Assembly (NCBI GenBank): GCA_029203105.1
Contig: CP119318.1
Location: forward strand, 1,316,501-1,380,500
DNA length: 64,000 nucleotides
Reading direction: 5' to 3'
From: Candidatus Kaistia colombiensis
GTDB lineage: Bacteria > Pseudomonadota > Alphaproteobacteria > Rhizobiales > Kaistiaceae
The notes beneath the pieces were generated by a model. It ran no database searches. It was not told the origin of the DNA and worked only from the letters and a program-made list of their open reading frames with translations. The position numbers and the translations under genes are program-made. The stretch's first letter is position 1, and the number at the start of each line of letters is the position of its first letter. Shown piece after piece: positions 1 to 8,698 of the stretch.

Positions 1-167
1 ATAATCTCGTGTGGATCTCCGGTTCGGCCACTCATCAAGGCCCGGCGGGGGGCGGCACAGTGGCTGTCGTGGTCGACGTTAGCTAAGTGTGAGCTCTCAA
101 TGGGTTGTCCATCTGTTCTGAACCGCAGAGACTGAGGTTGCGAGGCTTCAGTTCACGGAGAGACCGG

Positions 168-461
168 ATGAACATCCACAAGAATGCGCGTTTAACCCCG
201 ATAGGTCGAGAGCGTTTGGTCCGGGCGGTGCTGGGCGGGCAGACGCTGGAGGCCGCCGCACACGCGGCAGGTGTCTGCTCAAGGGCGGCGCGCAAGCGGG
301 GCAAGCGCTACAATGCAGAAGGCCCAGCGGGCCTGATGGATCGCTAGTCCCGGCCGCACCAACTTTATCGCCCGACGCCTGCCGCCACGGTGGCGCGGAT
401 CGGGGCGCTGCGCCGACAACGGTACACCGGCAAGCAGATCGCGCCTGAGGTGGGCGTCTCA
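168..461 (+). pseudogene. IS481-family transposase, N-terminal remnant with internal stop
   Basis: The frame starting at ATG 168 encodes the basic N-terminal leader and helix-turn-helix typical of IS481 transposases (opening MNIHKNARLTP, then residues matching a GRERLVRAV helix). A TAG at 345-347 breaks the frame, but the same frame continues with recognisable family sequence (RIGALRRQRYTGKQIA around 393-440) until about position 461, where the similarity ends. The DDE catalytic domain is missing in this orientation. This is a dead fragment. The family call rests on recalled IS481 consensus, not on a search. Confidence 0.7.
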
Positions 462-640
462 CCGGCACCGCCGAAGCGATCGGTGACCTCGATGCCATTG
501 CCGGCCAGGATGGTGTGGACCGGGTGGCCGAAGGCCTCCTGGGTTTATTCCAGGCAGGTGGCGATGGTGGCGCCCTTAAAGTGAAGCACGATCTCGATAT
601 GGGCAAAGCGGGTGCTGCTGCCCGTTGTCGCGACCCAGGT
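462..640 (-). pseudogene. Transposase DDE-domain fragment (IS481-like), inverted
   Basis: Read on the minus strand, this stretch encodes a piece resembling the middle of an IS481/IS3-type DDE domain: a histidine/glutamate strand (HIEIVL), an in-frame stop, then ILAGNGIEVTDRFGG. The latter corresponds to the conserved T-D-N-G-x-E-F-T block around the second catalytic aspartate, with D changed to G here. It abuts the plus-strand N-terminal remnant in opposite orientation, so the original element has been deleted and inverted. It has no coding capacity. Confidence 0.5.
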
Positions 641-945
641 CTGTCACGTTCCCAAGTTCGCGCGCTATGACGTGGAGCCGGCCGCGTTAGTGTCGCCGAC
701 CTGATCGACACGAAGCAGTCGGTGCTGGTCGCCAGATCGCTTCGGCTCTGCGGGAGGCGCCGGACTGAGCGCGACGGCTTGCCCACACACGCGCAACCAA
801 GCTCAAGTCGGCTACTTTCTGCTCGCTCGGACTGCATAAGGCTGGTGTAATTTTTGGCAGTAGACATTGTACTGATATCGACGCATCATTGAATACAATC
901 GTGATACGGCGTGCACGAATTTTGGCGGAGGCGACGGTAAGTAGC
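641..945. other. Gap between IS debris and the ABC operon; probable promoter region
   Basis: No supported gene. The stretch from about 840 to 900 is noticeably AT-richer than its surroundings and lies just upstream of the first ATP-binding gene, so it is the natural place for the operon promoter. No clear sigma-70 boxes can be assigned by eye. The first part (641-780) has coding-like composition but its frames are broken. Confidence 0.4.
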
Positions 946-2037
946 ATGGCCAGTCTGGCAATTCGAGGAGTCGGTAAGGCTTTCGGCGCTGCGGCGGTCC
1001 TCAGGGGAATCGACTTTGACATTGCCGATGGCGAGTTTGTCGCGCTGGTCGGACCTTCGGGCTGTGGCAAATCCACGTTGCTTCGGATGATCGCCGGCCT
1101 CGATCAGGTCACCGAGGGTGAGGTTCTGATCGACGGCAGCCGCGTCAACGAAAAGCCATCCAAGGACCGCGACGTCGCGATGGTTTTCCAGAATTATGCC
1201 CTCTATCCGCACATGACCGTGCGCGAGAACATGGGCTTCGCGCTCGAGATGCGGGGCGACCCCGCGGCGGAGCGGCGGCGGCGCATCGATGAAGCGGCTG
1301 AGATCCTGCGGCTCGAGCCGCTGCTCGACCGCTTGCCGCGGCAAATGTCGGGCGGGCAGCAGCAGCGCGTCGCCATGGGGCGCGCCATTGTGCGCAAGCC
1401 CAAGGTGTTTCTGTTCGACGAGCCACTCAGCAATCTTGATGCCAAGCTGCGTGTCGCCATGCGGGCCGAGATTCGCGAGCTGCATCGGCGGCTGAAGACC
1501 ACCACCATCTACGTTACCCACGACCAGATCGAGGCCATGACCATGGCGGACCGGTTGGTGGTGATGCGTGGTGGTGTCGTAGAGCAGATCGGCACGCCGC
1601 TCGAAGTCTTCGATCGTCCAGCCAATACCTTCGTCGCTACTTTCATTGGTTCGCCGGAAATGAACCTGATCGCCGGACGTCTCGAGACGGAAGGCGGGCG
1701 ACGGCTGTTCCGGTCGAAGTCCGGGGAGCAGCTCGCCATGGGCGATGCCGCAAACGGGATACCCGACGGGCCGGTGCAGCTGGGCGTGCGTCCCGACCAT
1801 CTCGACATTGCCGAGGATGGGCTCGCCGCCACGGTGGACGCCGTCGAGCCCACGGGTCTCGAAACCATGATCGTTACGAGGTTCGAGGGTCAGCCGCTGG
1901 TCGCCCAGCAACATGGCCGTGTGCGCCTTGTTGCCGGCGATACCGTCCGTCTCCAGCCGCGGCCGAGCGAATTGCACTTTTTCGACTTCGATAGCGGACG
2001 GCGCATCGAGCGTGCGTCATCGAACGCCGTTGCCTGA
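946..2037 (+). CDS. ABC transporter ATP-binding protein, UgpC/MalK family
   Basis: This is the cytoplasmic ATPase of a carbohydrate-type (CUT1) ABC importer. Seen in the 363-residue protein: Walker A GPSGCGKST at residues 36-44, Q-loop (VFQNYALYP), signature MSGGQQQRVAMGRA, Walker B FLFDEP, D-loop SNLDAKLR, switch histidine in VTHDQ, and a C-terminal TOBE/OB regulatory domain typical of UgpC/MalK. I chose ATG 946 because it gives the usual MASL(A)IRGVGKAFG opening; the frame stays open to 889. It is the first gene of a co-directional cluster with its binding protein and two permeases. ATPases of this family can serve several importers, so the substrate cannot be read from this protein. Confidence 0.9.
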   Translation: MASLAIRGVGKAFGAAAVLRGIDFDIADGEFVALVGPSGCGKSTLLRMIAGLDQVTEGEVLIDGSRVNEKPSKDRDVAMVFQNYALYPHMTVRENMGFALEMRGDPAAERRRRIDEAAEILRLEPLLDRLPRQMSGGQQQRVAMGRAIVRKPKVFLFDEPLSNLDAKLRVAMRAEIRELHRRLKTTTIYVTHDQIEAMTMADRLVVMRGGVVEQIGTPLEVFDRPANTFVATFIGSPEMNLIAGRLETEGGRRLFRSKSGEQLAMGDAANGIPDGPVQLGVRPDHLDIAEDGLAATVDAVEPTGLETMIVTRFEGQPLVAQQHGRVRLVAGDTVRLQPRPSELHFFDFDSGRRIERASSNAVA

Positions 2038-2075
2038 TTATATTTCATAAACAGCAGCTCGGGGAGGACTGCACA

Positions 2076-3548
2076 ATGAGCAAAGACATTAACAACATCG
2101 AATCGACCAGCGGCATCAGTCGCCGCACCTTGCTCGGCCAGATGGCGGTTGGCGCCTCGTGGCTGGCGATGGGCTCGGCCATGGGCTGGGCATCGGTCGT
2201 CCAGGCGGCGCCGGGAAGCAATCCCGGCAAGTACAAGATTGATCTCGGCGGCTATAACGGCCCCGAACTGACCAGCGAGCCCATCACGCTGCGCTTCATG
2301 CGGCAGGACTTCGCGCCTAGCGTGAATGCGGTGTTCGATAACGCCTATGCCGAGTTCCGCAAGGCTTATCCCAACATCACCATCGAGGAGGAGAAGGTGC
2401 CCTACGGCGACCTGCAGAAGAAGGTGCAGGTCTATGTCGCTTCGGGCGAAGGCCCCGACATCATGATGGGCCGCAACGACTTCGCCACCGCCTACGCGGC
2501 CGGGCAGTTCGCGGTTCCACTGAACCAGTATTTCTCGCAGGAATTCATCGACGACATTGTCGACTCGCTGCGTAACTCGGGTTCGGTCGGTGGCGACCTG
2601 CTGTGCCTGCCTTGGGAGACCAACCCGGTCTTCATGTACTTCAACCGTGACATCTTCGAGAGTGCCGGAATCGAGACGCCGCCGGAAGTCTCCGACATCA
2701 CGCAGGGCTGGACTTGGGACCAGTTCAACGATGCGCTTGACCGCCTAACCAAGGCGTTGCGCGCCAAGGGCGACACCACCTCCTGGGCGTTGGCGGCTTC
2801 CACCTATGGCAATGGGGGGCCGGGTTCCAACTATGCTCAGCTCGAGAGCATCTGGATCCGCTCGATGGGCGATCCCAACGCCGACAAGGCGTCATCGCTC
2901 TACAAAACCTTTGCCGGTGTCTCCGAGGATGGGCTAACCGCGTCGGGCTATCTCGATACGCCCGAAGCCGTGCAGGGCATGAAAAACTACCAGTTTCTGT
3001 TTGCCAACGGCATCACCCCCAAGGGCGCTGGCAGCCAGTTCCGCGAGGGCATTGCCGGGATGATGGTGGGGAGCATCAACGAGGCGAACTACATGACCTC
3101 GGAAGACCGAGCCTCCACGCCCTACGCGAATACGCCGCCGTTCAAATTCGGCACCACGCCGCTGCCGCGTGGCGCGATGGCATTTAGCGCCATCATCGCC
3201 GACGCGCCCTTTGTTTACGCAGGCTCGCCGCATGTGGCGGAAGCGGCGGCTCTGCTCGCCTTCATCTGCAACGACGCAAACCGGCTGGCCTTCCACAAGG
3301 AATGGGGCTCGATGCCGGGCCGCAAGTCGCTCCTCGCGCTCGACCCCCGCTATAGCTCGGATCAGTCCTATCAGTTGGCCGCGGCGGTCGCGGCCACGGC
3401 CTACGCCCCGCCGCAGACGGTTGGCTGGTTCGATTACTTCAACGCGGTCAACCCGGCGGTGAGTGACATCGCGCTGGGCGCCGATCCCCAGAAGCGGCTG
3501 ACCAACGCTGCCCAGCAGGTGGACGGCCTGTTGGCCAAGTACAAGTAG
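2076..3548 (+). CDS. Extracellular solute-binding protein, Tat-exported, CUT1-like
   Basis: Periplasmic binding protein of the adjacent importer, 490 residues. The N-terminus carries a twin-arginine signal (ISRRTLLGQMAV, then a hydrophobic stretch and a VVQAAPG cleavage region near residue 45), so export of a folded protein is likely. The mature part has the family 1 extracellular solute-binding pattern (ITLRFMRQDF, FRKAYPNITIEEEKVPYGDLQKKV, a GEGPDIMMGR motif). At 490 residues it is somewhat longer than typical sugar-binding proteins. A good ribosome site (GGGGAGGA, about 2058-2066) precedes ATG 2076. Because the neighbouring enzymes are amidohydrolases, the ligand may not be a plain sugar. 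That last point is inference. Confidence 0.85.
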   Translation: MSKDINNIESTSGISRRTLLGQMAVGASWLAMGSAMGWASVVQAAPGSNPGKYKIDLGGYNGPELTSEPITLRFMRQDFAPSVNAVFDNAYAEFRKAYPNITIEEEKVPYGDLQKKVQVYVASGEGPDIMMGRNDFATAYAAGQFAVPLNQYFSQEFIDDIVDSLRNSGSVGGDLLCLPWETNPVFMYFNRDIFESAGIETPPEVSDITQGWTWDQFNDALDRLTKALRAKGDTTSWALAASTYGNGGPGSNYAQLESIWIRSMGDPNADKASSLYKTFAGVSEDGLTASGYLDTPEAVQGMKNYQFLFANGITPKGAGSQFREGIAGMMVGSINEANYMTSEDRASTPYANTPPFKFGTTPLPRGAMAFSAIIADAPFVYAGSPHVAEAAALLAFICNDANRLAFHKEWGSMPGRKSLLALDPRYSSDQSYQLAAAVAATAYAPPQTVGWFDYFNAVNPAVSDIALGADPQKRLTNAAQQVDGLLAKYK

Positions 3549-3641
3549 TCGCCTTCACAGTCGGCCAGCTTCGTAGTTTTCTCCCGCGTCCCTGGCCGAC
3601 TGTGATCTTTGTTCGTCCTGTTCGGGAAGAGGCGAGGTCGT

Positions 3642-4583
3642 ATGTCTTCATCTTCATCTGCCACTTCATCAGGTCGCCCGGCACGCGAGCGCTTCAAGTG
3701 GTTGGGACTTCGTCATGGCGATGCACCGATCCTCGGGCTGGCCATGCTGCTGCCGGCGCTGGCCGGGCTCGTGCTGTTTCAGTTCGCTCCGATCGTCGTG
3801 GGGCTGCTCAACAGCCTGCAGTCGTTCAACCCGTTCACCCACCGCGCCAGTGGCTGGGTGGGCCTCAACAACTTCGTCGAGGTGCTGGCGGAGCCGAGCT
3901 TCCACTGGGCCGTGCTGATCACGATGGTCTATGTGGTCCTGATCCTCGCCATTACCATTCCGCTGGCGCTGGGGCTGGCCACGCTCCTCAACTCGCGCCG
4001 GCCGGGCACCACCTTCGTGCGCGCCGCTGTGCTGGGCGCGCTCGCCGCGTCCGAGGCCGTGACCGCGCTGGTGTGGAACCAGATGTATGATGCGAGCACG
4101 GGGCTGCTTAATGCTCTGCTGGTGACGCTGCACTTGCCGGCGCAGCCGTTTCTTATCGATGCCAACCACGCAGTGGTTAGCATCGTCGTGATGACGGTGT
4201 GGAAGGATGTCGGCCTCGCTATGCTGATGTTCCTCGCCGGACTCCAGTCGGTGCCGGGCAGCGTGTATGAAGCCGCCGCGCTCGATGGCGCCTCGACCTG
4301 GAAGGTATTCCAGCGCATCACGCTACCCTTGCTGCGCCCCAGCGTGATCCTCGTCATGTTCATTGCTACCGTCGGCGCCACGCGCCTTGTCACGCCTATT
4401 CTTATCTTGACCCAGGGCGGGCCGGGCGGCAGCACCACCAATATGGCGTTGTATTCCTACAACCAGGCTTTCAGCTTCAACTCGCCCGGCCATGCGGCGG
4501 CGAGCGTAGTCTGCATGATGTTGCTGCTGGTGGCGCTCACCGGGGGGCAGGCGCTGCTGCTGCGCCGACGGGGAGGTAAGTAA
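3642..4583 (+). CDS. ABC transporter permease, CUT1 (MalF/UgpA-like)
   Basis: First inner-membrane permease of the importer, 313 residues with about six hydrophobic segments. The EAA loop is visible as VYEAAALDGASTWKVFQRITLPLLRP, the coupling helix that contacts the ATPase. ATG 3642 is chosen over the upstream in-frame ATG 3609 because the shorter form has the usual short Ser-rich cytoplasmic lead before the first membrane segment. The stop overlaps the next start (TAATG at 4581-4585), indicating translational coupling with the second permease. Confidence 0.88.
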   Translation: MSSSSSATSSGRPARERFKWLGLRHGDAPILGLAMLLPALAGLVLFQFAPIVVGLLNSLQSFNPFTHRASGWVGLNNFVEVLAEPSFHWAVLITMVYVVLILAITIPLALGLATLLNSRRPGTTFVRAAVLGALAASEAVTALVWNQMYDASTGLLNALLVTLHLPAQPFLIDANHAVVSIVVMTVWKDVGLAMLMFLAGLQSVPGSVYEAAALDGASTWKVFQRITLPLLRPSVILVMFIATVGATRLVTPILILTQGGPGGSTTNMALYSYNQAFSFNSPGHAAASVVCMMLLLVALTGGQALLLRRRGGK

Positions 4584-5449
4584 TGAGCAACGCTCCGATG
4601 TTGAACGAACAACAGGGACGCCGCGGCACCAGCCTGATGTGGCCGGCGATCTGCGTGTTGATCGGCCTGCTGTTCTTCTTTCCAATCCTTTGGGCCGCGC
4701 TGATGTCGTTCAAGTCGACGCCGGCCATCATTGCCGAGCGGTTCCCGCTGACCTGGAAGTCGGTGGTGCCGACCTCGCCGACATTCGAGAATTACGTCAC
4801 GCTGTTCACCAGCATCGGGTTTGGCCGCAGCCTGCTCAATACCATGATCGCCAGCATCGGCCAGGTCTCGGCCTCGGTGGTCGTTGCAACGCTTGCCGGC
4901 TATGCATTCGCACGCTTGCCGTTCCCAGGTCGTGATCTGCTGTTCGCGCTGATCCTGTCGACCGCCTTCGTGCCGCTCGAGACCATTCTGGTGCCGCTCT
5001 ACAATGTGGCGCGCGCCCTCGGCCTTACCTCGACCTATCCGGCGCTGTTCCTGCCGTTCGTCGCCAATCCGTTCAGCATCTACCTGATGCGGCAGAGCTT
5101 CGCCGAAATCCCGGTCGAACTCGACGACGCCGCGCATATCGACGGCGCCAGCCGCTGGCGGGTGTTCTGGCGCATTGCTCTACCAAACGTGAAGCCGGCG
5201 CTGGCGACTCTGGTGCTCATCCAGTTCATCTGGTCCTGGAATAACTATCTATGGCCGCTGGTCATCATCCAGAATCCGAATATGCAGATCGCCCAGGTGT
5301 CGCTGGCGGCGCTGAAGAGTATCCCCAACTTCCCGATGGATGGTCCGCTGTTTGCAGGCGCCACCATTCTGACGGTTCCCCTCGTCTTGCTGGCGATCGT
5401 GCTGCAGCGCTACTATGTGCGTGGTCTCATGACGTCCGGCATCCGCTAA
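4583..5449 (+). CDS. ABC transporter permease, CUT1 (MalG/UgpE-like)
   Basis: Second permease, 288 residues and about six membrane segments, with the EAA-loop motif VELDDAAHIDGASRWRVFWRIALPNVKP. It starts one base into the stop codon of the preceding permease. The family normally pairs with the first permease as a heterodimer around two copies of the UgpC-type ATPase. It ends 29 bases before the first amidohydrolase, in keeping with one transcript joining transport and hydrolysis. Confidence 0.88.
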   Translation: MSNAPMLNEQQGRRGTSLMWPAICVLIGLLFFFPILWAALMSFKSTPAIIAERFPLTWKSVVPTSPTFENYVTLFTSIGFGRSLLNTMIASIGQVSASVVVATLAGYAFARLPFPGRDLLFALILSTAFVPLETILVPLYNVARALGLTSTYPALFLPFVANPFSIYLMRQSFAEIPVELDDAAHIDGASRWRVFWRIALPNVKPALATLVLIQFIWSWNNYLWPLVIIQNPNMQIAQVSLAALKSIPNFPMDGPLFAGATILTVPLVLLAIVLQRYYVRGLMTSGIR

Positions 5450-5478
5450 GCGATCCTTGCGCCTGACGGAGAATTCAT

Positions 5479-6954
5479 ATGACTGACCTTTTGCTTGTCC
5501 ATGCCTGCTTGATCCCGATCGATCGCGACCGTCGCATTATCGAAGATGGTGCGGTGGCTATTGCCGGCGACCGCATCGTCGAGGTAGGGCCGACCGCCGA
5601 ACTCGAGCGGCGCCACGAGGGTGCCCGGCGGCTCGATTGTACCGGCCGGGCGGTGATCCCTGGCTTGATTGACGCTCACGGCCATGCCGGCCATTCGCTT
5701 ATTAAGACACTCGGCGCCGACACCCCGTCGCTATGGATGCGGATCGTCACGCCGCTCTATTTCCACTACACCACCCCGGAGTTCTGGCTCGCCGACGGCT
5801 ATCTGTCGGCGGTCGACCGGCTGCGCCAGGGCGTCACCTGCGGCGTCAGCGTCGTCGGCTCGGCGCCGCGCAGCGACGACCCGAGCTTTGCCATCAATCA
5901 TACCCGCGGTTATGCCGCTGCCGGTATTCGGGAGATTGTCTGCACCGGCCCGGCCGGCCTGCCCTGGCCGCATCCGGCCACGCGCTGGCAGGGCAATCGC
6001 CCCGAACGCCACGAGGTGAGTTTCGAGGAGATGCTGGCCGGCGCCGAGGCGGTGATCGAAACGGTCAACGGCACCGCCGAGGGGCGAATCCAAGCCTTCC
6101 TGACGCCATTCACCATCATGCCGTCGGTCGATCCGTCCAACCCCACCACCCCCGACCGAGCAGTGCGTTCCACTGAGGCCGACCGCATGCAGGGGAGGCG
6201 CATCAAGGAGGTCGCCGCCAAGCATGGCGTGCGTATCCACTCGGACGCGTTCGGTGGACATGTTCGCATGGCCTGGCAAGACCCCGAGAGCGCCATTCTC
6301 GGCCCCAATGTGCACCTGCAGCATTGCATCGGCCTGTCGCTCGATGAGGTCGAGATTCTGGCCGAAACCGGCACCCATATGGCCCACGCACCCGGTGGGC
6401 AGGCCCCGGTCATCGAGATGATGGCGCGTGGCGTCAATGTCGCCCTGACCACTGATGGCGCGGCGCCTTGGGCGAGCTTCGACCTGTTCCAGGCGGCGCG
6501 TCAGGCGCAGTTCGCCCATCGCTGGCGTCGGGAAGATCAATATCTGCTGCCGCCTGGCAAACTATTGGAGATGATGACCATCGACGCGGCGCGCGCGATT
6601 GGCCGTGAGGCCGATCTGGGCTCGATCGAGCCCGGCAAGAAAGCGGACATCACCATCGTCAATTTGCGCCAACCGCACCTCACCCCCAATTGGATGCCGG
6701 TGCATCGGCTGGTCTATGAGGCGGTCGGGCAGGATGTGGAGACTGTCATCGTCGATGGCCGCATCGTTCTGGCCGATGGCAAGCCGACGCTCGTCGATGC
6801 TGCGGACATAATGGCGGAGGCGGAACGCCAATCGGCTGCCCTAGTAGCGCGCGCCGGCGTGGCCGACCAGCTGACGCCGCCGGGCTGGGGGCAGGTATAC
6901 CGCACCTTCGAGACCCCGGTCAGACTGACCCAACCGCCGGAGATACGCCCGTGA
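5479..6954 (+). CDS. Amidohydrolase, chlorohydrolase/cytosine-deaminase superfamily
   Basis: Metal-dependent hydrolase of the TrzN/AtzA/SAH-deaminase type, 491 residues. It has the composite beta-sandwich N-terminus, then PGLIDAHGH with the metal-binding H67-x-H69, a third histidine at H254 (VRIHSD), a fourth in HLQHC (H279/H282), and aspartate D326 (LTTDGA), so the mononuclear metal site appears complete. The C-terminus has the GSIEPGKKADITIVNL motif of the sandwich domain. Members hydrolyse C-N or C-Cl bonds in heterocycles, ureas or nucleoside-like rings. A ribosome site (GACGGAG) precedes ATG 5479. The gene overlaps the next by four bases (ATGA-type, GTGA at 6951). The exact substrate is unknown. 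Confidence 0.85.
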   Translation: MTDLLLVHACLIPIDRDRRIIEDGAVAIAGDRIVEVGPTAELERRHEGARRLDCTGRAVIPGLIDAHGHAGHSLIKTLGADTPSLWMRIVTPLYFHYTTPEFWLADGYLSAVDRLRQGVTCGVSVVGSAPRSDDPSFAINHTRGYAAAGIREIVCTGPAGLPWPHPATRWQGNRPERHEVSFEEMLAGAEAVIETVNGTAEGRIQAFLTPFTIMPSVDPSNPTTPDRAVRSTEADRMQGRRIKEVAAKHGVRIHSDAFGGHVRMAWQDPESAILGPNVHLQHCIGLSLDEVEILAETGTHMAHAPGGQAPVIEMMARGVNVALTTDGAAPWASFDLFQAARQAQFAHRWRREDQYLLPPGKLLEMMTIDAARAIGREADLGSIEPGKKADITIVNLRQPHLTPNWMPVHRLVYEAVGQDVETVIVDGRIVLADGKPTLVDAADIMAEAERQSAALVARAGVADQLTPPGWGQVYRTFETPVRLTQPPEIRP

Positions 6955-8414
6955 CCACGCTTCTTGTTAAAGCCCGCTACGTCGTCGGCTATGCCGACGG
7001 CGACCATGTCATCCTGCGCGATGGCGAAGTGGTGGTTGACGGCAACCGCATCACCTTTGTCGGTCGCGGCTATGCGGGCCAGGTCGATCGCGTCATCGAT
7101 GGCGGCGACGCCATCCTGAGCCCGGGCTTCATCGATCTCGATGCTCTCGCTGATATTGATCACGCTATTCTCGACACCTGGCATGGCCCGGAAACTGGCT
7201 CCGGCCTCAGCTGGTCGGCCGACTATTTCTACAACCGGCGTCGCGACGTGTTTTCGGCCGAGGATCGCGACTTCAAGCACGCCTTCGCCTTCACTCATCT
7301 GCTGCGCAACGGCATCACCACCGCGATGCCGATCGAGGCCGAGACCCACAACGCCTGGGCCGAGACCTATGACGAGATGGCGATCGCTGCGGCCACGGCG
7401 AGCGACCTCGGCCTGCGCATCTATCTCGGGCCGAGCTATCGCGCCGGTATCAACGTCACCGAGGCCGATGGACGGCATACGGTGCTGTTCGATGAGGCCG
7501 AAGGGTGGCGCGGGCTGGCCGAGGCGGTGCGTTTCGTCGAAAACTTCAGTCCCGAGGCCGACGGCCTGGTGCGCGGCGCGCTGCTGCCGTGTCGCATCGA
7601 GACACTGACGCCGGAACTGATGCGGGCGACGGCCAGCGAAGCCAGGCGCCTCAACGCCAAGGTGCGCCTGCATTGTCTGCAGGACCTGTCGGAGCTCGAA
7701 TTCCTCCGCGAGCGCTACGGTAAGTCGCCGCTCGATATGCTCGAAGAAACCGGGCTGCTAGAAGCTGACCTGCTGATCCCGCACGCCACCTATGTCGGGG
7801 GGCACAGTCGTAACCCCAATGGCGATCGGGGAGATCTCGCCCGCCTCGCGAAAAGTGGCATCAGCATCATCCATTGCCCGATGACGTCGCTGCGCTATGG
7901 CGTGACGCTCGAATCCTTTGCGCGCTACCGTGCTGCCGGCGTCAACATTGCGCTAGGCACGGATTCCTTCCCGCCCGACATGATCCGCAATATGGATGTT
8001 GGAGTGCATCTTTCAAAGGTTGTGGAAGGGCGCCAGGATGGCGGCAGCGCCGCCGACCTGTTCCGGGCGGCAACGCTGGGCGGTGCGGCTGCGCTCGGTC
8101 GCGACGACCTTGGCCGTCTGGCGCCGGGGGCGTGCGCCGACATGGTGCTGGTCAGCCTCAAGGAGCCGCGCATCGGCGCCATCGAGGACCCCATCCGGAC
8201 GCTGTTGATGAACTGCACGGGGGCCAATGTCACCACCGTTATCATCGATGGTCGCGTGGTGATGGAGAACGGGGTCATTCCGGGCATCGACGAAGAGGCG
8301 ATGCGCCAACGCGCCCAGACCTATTTCGACACGATGAAGGCAGCCTATAGCGAGCGTGACTATCGGCGCCGGCCGGTCGAGCAACTGTTCCCTCCGGAGT
8401 TTCCAGAAGGGTGA
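6951..8414 (+). CDS. Amidohydrolase-fold protein lacking the HxH motif
   Basis: A second member of the same superfamily, 487 residues, starting at GTG 6951 inside the stop of the first. The N-terminal PGFID strand is present, but the following metal motif is replaced: residues 63-68 read LDALAD, so the positions of both histidines hold D64 and L66. Downstream family landmarks remain: KVRLHCLQ, IPHATYVGGHS, IIHCPMT, and LGTDSFPPD, and the C-terminal LAPGACADMVLV strand. I recall annotated chlorohydrolase family proteins with the same PGFIDLDALxDLD variant, so this may be a conserved subfamily with a changed metal site and not a dead enzyme. Product and substrate remain unknown. Confidence 0.75.
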   Translation: MTTLLVKARYVVGYADGDHVILRDGEVVVDGNRITFVGRGYAGQVDRVIDGGDAILSPGFIDLDALADIDHAILDTWHGPETGSGLSWSADYFYNRRRDVFSAEDRDFKHAFAFTHLLRNGITTAMPIEAETHNAWAETYDEMAIAAATASDLGLRIYLGPSYRAGINVTEADGRHTVLFDEAEGWRGLAEAVRFVENFSPEADGLVRGALLPCRIETLTPELMRATASEARRLNAKVRLHCLQDLSELEFLRERYGKSPLDMLEETGLLEADLLIPHATYVGGHSRNPNGDRGDLARLAKSGISIIHCPMTSLRYGVTLESFARYRAAGVNIALGTDSFPPDMIRNMDVGVHLSKVVEGRQDGGSAADLFRAATLGGAAALGRDDLGRLAPGACADMVLVSLKEPRIGAIEDPIRTLLMNCTGANVTTVIIDGRVVMENGVIPGIDEEAMRQRAQTYFDTMKAAYSERDYRRRPVEQLFPPEFPEG

Positions 8415-8698
8415 AGCTGGCATAAGGGCAGCGTCACTCGGGAAAGCGGCAATCAGGAGGCTTCGGCAATGCCGGCCGGGGCCTTTCTCGCCAGTGTTCT
8501 GCGTGTCACTGCTCCTGGCGGTCGCAAAATTCGCATCCCGCTTCCACGATCTCTCGCGGTGAATTGTACTAGACATCCGAAATGATATGATACAGAAATA
8601 AATACATTTATCGCCTAAATTGGGCGGAAACCATATGCGACTCCAAACCGATTGTCTGGAGTCGATTAAGCAAAGCGCCCCTTGCCAAGGATGAGAAA
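8415..8698. promoter_or_regulatory. Intergenic region with inverted repeat upstream of the M24 gene
   Basis: This 284-base gap turns AT-rich from about 8560 to 8630. It contains an exact 8-base inverted repeat, CGACTCCA (8638-8645) and TGGAGTCG (8657-8664), separated by 11 bases and sitting 35 bases before ATG 8699. The spacing resembles an operator for a dimeric repressor or a weak hairpin; there is no T-run to make it a terminator. A promoter for the M24/MFS pair is the likely content. No regulator gene of the usual families lies in the cluster. Confidence 0.4.
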
